From positions 2,816,407 to 2,880,406 of the forward strand of contig NZ_CP026001.1 in assembly GCF_003086775.1 (NCBI RefSeq): 64,000 bases of DNA, read 5' to 3'. Below the pieces are notes generated by a model. The model searched no databases. It was not told the origin of the DNA and saw nothing but the letters and a program-made list of their open reading frames with translations. This DNA is from Stenotrophomonas sp. ZAC14D1_NAIMI4_1 (GTDB taxonomy: Bacteria > Pseudomonadota > Gammaproteobacteria > Xanthomonadales > Xanthomonadaceae). The translations under genes and the position numbers were made by a program. Each line of letters begins with the position of its first letter. The stretch's first letter is position 1. Positions 60,857 through 64,000 of the stretch are shown in pieces.

Positions 60857-61198
60857 TCAGAACAGCGTACCCAGCTTGAACAGCGGCAGATAGGCCGCGA
60901 ACAGGGCCACCGGCGTCGCCAGCATCAGCGCGATACAACCGATCAGCGCCGACGTGCGTGCCCGCCCCGCCAGCCAGGTGGCAACCACCGCCAGCGGTGC
61001 AAGCCATACCAGCCCGTAGCTGCCTGCAAAGACCTGGGTGATCATGGGCAAGGGCTGCCCCGCTTCGGCGAAACTCTCAACGAACTGCGGTATCGCAAAG
61101 CGGCCCAGCACCGTGCAGCCCACTGCAGCCACGCCACTGCACAGCAGGCCGATCAGCAGCCATCCGATTCCGGTACGACCGGTTGCAACAGATGTCAT
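60857..61198 (-). CDS. Small multi-pass membrane protein
   Basis: 113 aa with three or four hydrophobic segments (GWLLIGLLCSGVAAVGCTVL, GLVWLAPLAVVATWLAG, LIGCIALMLATPVALFAAYL). No family is recognised. It lies 18 bases behind a small exported-protein gene on the same strand, so the two are probably cotranscribed. Confidence 0.62.
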   Translation of the reverse strand: MTSVATGRTGIGWLLIGLLCSGVAAVGCTVLGRFAIPQFVESFAEAGQPLPMITQVFAGSYGLVWLAPLAVVATWLAGRARTSALIGCIALMLATPVALFAAYLPLFKLGTLF

Positions 61199-61216
61199 GG
61201 CGGTATCCGTGGCCGA

Positions 61217-61543
61217 TCAGTAGGTGCCTTGTACGTACGGCTGCCCCGCTTGGGTGGTGCCGATGATCATCGCCACGGTTTGATCGTCCTTGTGGAAGCC
61301 GGCCGAGCACACCGCATCGCGGCCCTGGCCGCATTCGATCTCGGGGAAATCCGGCAGTGCGGCCTGCGCTGATTCCGTCGGCGTGACGCGCCAACCGGCC
61401 GCATCAAGCAGGCGCTTGGCCTTGGCATAGGGCATGCCGGCGGTAATGCCCAGCGCGGCCAGTTCACCGGTCAGCTCCTGCGCCGGCGCGATGGCCGGTG
61501 CGATGGCCAGTGACAGGGACACAGCAAGAACGATGGCTTTCAT
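61217..61543 (-). CDS. Small exported protein of unknown function
   Basis: 108 aa. Signal peptide MKAIVLAVSLSLAIAPAIA with cleavage near APAQ. The mature domain has ALGITAGMPYAKAKRLLDAA with GWRVTP, a pattern found in small periplasmic proteins of xanthomonads, and two Cys residues (IECGQG, AVCSAG) that could pair. The start at 61543 is used; an ATG three codons upstream is possible. It is probably in an operon with the membrane protein at 60857. Confidence 0.68.
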   Translation of the reverse strand: MKAIVLAVSLSLAIAPAIAPAQELTGELAALGITAGMPYAKAKRLLDAAGWRVTPTESAQAALPDFPEIECGQGRDAVCSAGFHKDDQTVAMIIGTTQAGQPYVQGTY

Positions 61544-61615
61544 TGGACGCATCCGTGGCGAACACCAGAGCTGCAGCGTACCGCAGCTTTGCGGCAACGC
61601 AATGGCAGGGCCTTT

Positions 61616-61663
61616 GTAGAGTCGAGCATGGCTCGACTCTACAAGGGCAGTCGAGCAGGCTCG
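61616..61663. repeat. SMAG palindrome with both GTAG and CTAC ends
   Basis: A perfect palindrome GTAGAGTCGAG/CTCGACTCTAC around CATGG (61616-61642) is followed by a second, shorter GTCGAG/CTCGAC hairpin (61651-61664). It is located between the small exported-protein gene and the S9 peptidase stop. Confidence 0.7.
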
Positions 61664-61666
61664 ACC

Positions 61667-64000
61667 TTACTTCGCGTTCTTCACGTAGGTGTCGAACCAG
61701 TTCAGCATTTCCGACACCAGCTGTTCGTTCGATTCCAGCGCGGTGTACCAGTGCGGTTCGTTCGGCAGCATCACCAGGCGGGTCGTGCCACCGTTGCCAC
61801 GGATGGCCTGGTACAGCTTGCGCGACTGGAACGGTTCGGTGCCCGGGTTGGCATCATCCTCGCCGTGGACCAGCAGCAGCGGCAGCTTGATCTTGTCGGC
61901 GTAGAAGAACGGCGACGCCTTCAGGTACACGTCCTGCGCCTGCCACACCGAGCGACGCTCGTTCTGGAAACCGAACGGGGTGAACGTCTTGTTGTACGAA
62001 CCGCTGGTCGCCACGCCGGCCTTGAACAGGTTGGTGTGCGCGATCAGGTTGGCGGTCATCAGGCCGCCATGGCTGTGGCCGGTGACGCCGATGCGGTTGC
62101 GATCGACCACGCCCATGTCCACGGCCTTGTCCACCGCCGCCTTGGCGTCGGCTTCCAGCTGCTCCAGGTAGGTGTCGTAGGCGGTCTTCGGGTCGCCGAC
62201 GATCGGGAACGAGGCGTTGTCGATGATCGCGTAGCCGGCCAGCAGCATCAGGCGGTACGGCTGCAGGCGGGTGAAGGTCTGCTGCGAACCGGACACCTGG
62301 CCGGCCTGGGCGGCGTTGGCGAAGTCGGCCGGGTACGCATACAGGATCGCCGGCACGCGCTGGCCTTCCTTGTAGCCCGGCGGGGTGTACAGGGTGAAGG
62401 ACAGATCCACGCCGTCGGCGCGCTTGTAGGTCACCAGCTGCTTCTTGATCTGGCGCACTTCCGGCGTCGGGTCGACCAGCTTGGTCAGCGCAGTGGCCGT
62501 GGACGCGTATTGCGCCTCACCGTCCTTGGCGGCGGCAACCGCCTCGCCCTGCTGGCGCACGAACGCATTCGGCGCGTCCACCACCGACTGGTGCCAGGTG
62601 AGGTAGCGGCCCGGGGTGTTGCTGAAGCCCAGGAACTGCTCGTAGGCATCGGCGCTGCTGCGGAACAGGCGCTCGCTCTTCAGCGTGCCCAGGTCCAGGC
62701 GGTCCAGGAACGGACGATCACCCTGCGGCGATGCGCCCTGCCCGCGCAGGAACACGAAATTGCCTTCCTGGCGCACGACCGCCGCGCCGTTGGGCAGGCG
62801 CTTGAACACCAGGTTGCCCGGGTCGCCGTACAGCTCATCGCTGGACATGTCCCACAGCAGGCGGCCTTCCTTCTTCGGCTGGTCGACATCGACGATGCGG
62901 GTCTGCACCCAGTGGCGGTTCTCGTCGTTCTCGAACATGAAGGACACGGCCGGGTCCGCCGACCAGGCCAGGCCTTCGAAACGCTGCGCGGTACGGGCGA
63001 TTTCCACCGGCTTGCCGTTGAACGGGGCCTTCAGCATCAGCACGCGATCGCGGTGCGGCACGGTCACCTTCCAGTCGCCCTTGTCCAACGCTTCGGCGTA
63101 GACCAGGGTGGCCGGGTCGGTGGAGCGCCAGTCGAAACCACGCGGGCCTTCCGGCACGCCGTGCACCGGCACGCGGTCGGCCAGCGGCAGGCTGGCGATG
63201 GCGGTGGCCTTGCCCGTGGTGATGTCCAGCACCGCCACATCGTTGGCGAAGCGCTGGTAGGTCACCGCATGCGAGAACGGCGGCTTGATCGATTCGGTCA
63301 GCACGTGCACGCCATCGGGTGCAGCGTTGACGTCGTTGAAGATGGCGGCGCTGCCGACCGGGCGGACGCTGCCGCTGGCGGTGTCGACCACGGCCAGCTG
63401 CGAAGCGCCGTAGTAGGCGAACAGCTTTTCGTCATGCGCGCTGGTCAGCGTGTCGCGCGCTTCATAGGTGCTGCTTTCGCCGCTGCTGCCCAGCGATTCC
63501 TGCGCGTCCGGGCCGGTCGGCACGCCGCCGTCGGTGGGGGCCGCGCCCTGGTTGGCCGGCACCAGCTTCACCAGCAGGTTCTGGCTGCCGCCGAGCCACT
63601 GCACGGTGCTGCCGAAGATCGGGTTGAGCTGCACGCCCGGCACCTGCTTGACCTGGCCGGTGGCTGCATCGCCCACCCACAGCTGCACGCTGGTATCGAC
63701 CGCATTCTGGAAGGCGAAGTGGCTGCCATCGGCCGACCACTGCGCTGCACCGGCGCAGCCCTGCGGCAGGTCGACCTTGGTGGTCTTGCCGCTGGCAATT
63801 TCAACCACGCTGAAATCGGCTACGCAGGCCGGAATGCCGTAACCACCGGGGGTATCGTGGCGGCTGCGGTTCTTCGGCTCCAGGCGCACACCGGCCAGCT
63901 TCAGGTACGGCTGGGCCACGCGGGCGATGGACGGATAGGTCTGCGCGGTGGTCAGCAGCAGGCGCTGGCCGCTCGGATCGACATTCGGTGCCGGCGGCGG
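61667..64000 (-). CDS. S9-family prolyl oligopeptidase-type peptidase (5' end beyond the window)
   Basis: At least 777 residues, reading leftward and entering from the right edge. The ATG at 63919 is internal; the frame continues to 64000 (PPPAPNVDPSGQRLLLTTAQ then TYPSIARVAQP), so the true start is outside. The N-terminal part is a beta-propeller of 7-8 blades. The C-terminal alpha/beta hydrolase has nucleophile Ser in GVTGHSHGGLMTANL, Asp in LLLVHGEDDANPGTEPF and His in LPNEPHWYTAL. It resembles the glutamyl-/acylaminoacyl-peptidase group common in Xanthomonadaceae. A signal peptide cannot be seen. Confidence 0.9.
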   Translation of the reverse strand, partial: PPPAPNVDPSGQRLLLTTAQTYPSIARVAQPYLKLAGVRLEPKNRSRHDTPGGYGIPACVADFSVVEIASGKTTKVDLPQGCAGAAQWSADGSHFAFQNAVDTSVQLWVGDAATGQVKQVPGVQLNPIFGSTVQWLGGSQNLLVKLVPANQGAAPTDGGVPTGPDAQESLGSSGESSTYEARDTLTSAHDEKLFAYYGASQLAVVDTASGSVRPVGSAAIFNDVNAAPDGVHVLTESIKPPFSHAVTYQRFANDVAVLDITTGKATAIASLPLADRVPVHGVPEGPRGFDWRSTDPATLVYAEALDKGDWKVTVPHRDRVLMLKAPFNGKPVEIARTAQRFEGLAWSADPAVSFMFENDENRHWVQTRIVDVDQPKKEGRLLWDMSSDELYGDPGNLVFKRLPNGAAVVRQEGNFVFLRGQGASPQGDRPFLDRLDLGTLKSERLFRSSADAYEQFLGFSNTPGRYLTWHQSVVDAPNAFVRQQGEAVAAAKDGEAQYASTATALTKLVDPTPEVRQIKKQLVTYKRADGVDLSFTLYTPPGYKEGQRVPAILYAYPADFANAAQAGQVSGSQQTFTRLQPYRLMLLAGYAIIDNASFPIVGDPKTAYDTYLEQLEADAKAAVDKAVDMGVVDRNRIGVTGHSHGGLMTANLIAHTNLFKAGVATSGSYNKTFTPFGFQNERRSVWQAQDVYLKASPFFYADKIKLPLLLVHGEDDANPGTEPFQSRKLYQAIRGNGGTTRLVMLPNEPHWYTALESNEQLVSEMLNWFDTYVKNAK

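Overview
The window looks like chromosomal DNA of a Stenotrophomonas (S. maltophilia complex) or a very close Xanthomonadaceae relative. The evidence is strongly GC-rich coding, the gene set (serC-pheA-aroA, a divergent hut cluster, an AcuI-type oxidoreductase, TonB-type proteins), and many short palindromes with a terminal GTAG, which match the SMAG (Stenotrophomonas maltophilia GTAG) repeats.

Layout. 0-9.5 kb: end of a sensor kinase, a divergent FAD monooxygenase/TetR pair, then a two-component system with a membrane protein, a MacA/MacB-type tripartite export pair, a small secreted protein and an EF-hand protein. Four promoters in this block carry the same two-hexamer, 11-bp-spaced box, so the block is probably one regulon of the OmpR-family regulator inside it. 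9.6-11.1 kb: small hypothetical genes and a DUF805 protein. 11.8-14.0 kb: a PAAR-domain protein with a zinc-metallopeptidase-like C-terminus, followed by two tandem near-identical lipoproteins (candidate type VI effector and immunity set). 14.1-18.4 kb: HxlR regulator/AcuI pair and a UvrD-like helicase with a topoisomerase-type zinc finger.

18.5-24.4 kb is an AT-richer island next to a tRNA-Ser(UGA) gene. It holds an operon of a GHKL-type ATPase and a protein with two phosphoribosyltransferase-like domains, facing the TcmP / three-Cys-motif (Gp37/Gp68, DUF5131) pair. No integrase is visible. I regard the GHKL-PRTase pair as the best candidate for an undescribed conflict system here.

24.5-45.9 kb is core chromosome: azoreductase with its LysR regulator, serS, two TonB-C proteins, aroA, pheA, serC, an FHA protein, two PHA-granule proteins, an orphan HicB, and the histidine-utilisation cluster (hutC-hutF leftward, hutI-hutH-hutG-hutU rightward).

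45.9-49.5 kb is a second AT-rich insert: two overlapping reverse transcriptase genes matching the DRT3 (UG3 + UG8) anti-phage architecture, followed by a strongly structured RNA-like element with an exposed ACACAC. 49.7-64 kb returns to core sequence: TonB-dependent receptor, VOC protein, TetR/thioesterase pair, a Tat-exported agmatine deiminase homologue with a divergent LysR, an SGNH hydrolase, a GH92 alpha-mannosidase and a secreted-type S9 peptidase running off the right edge.
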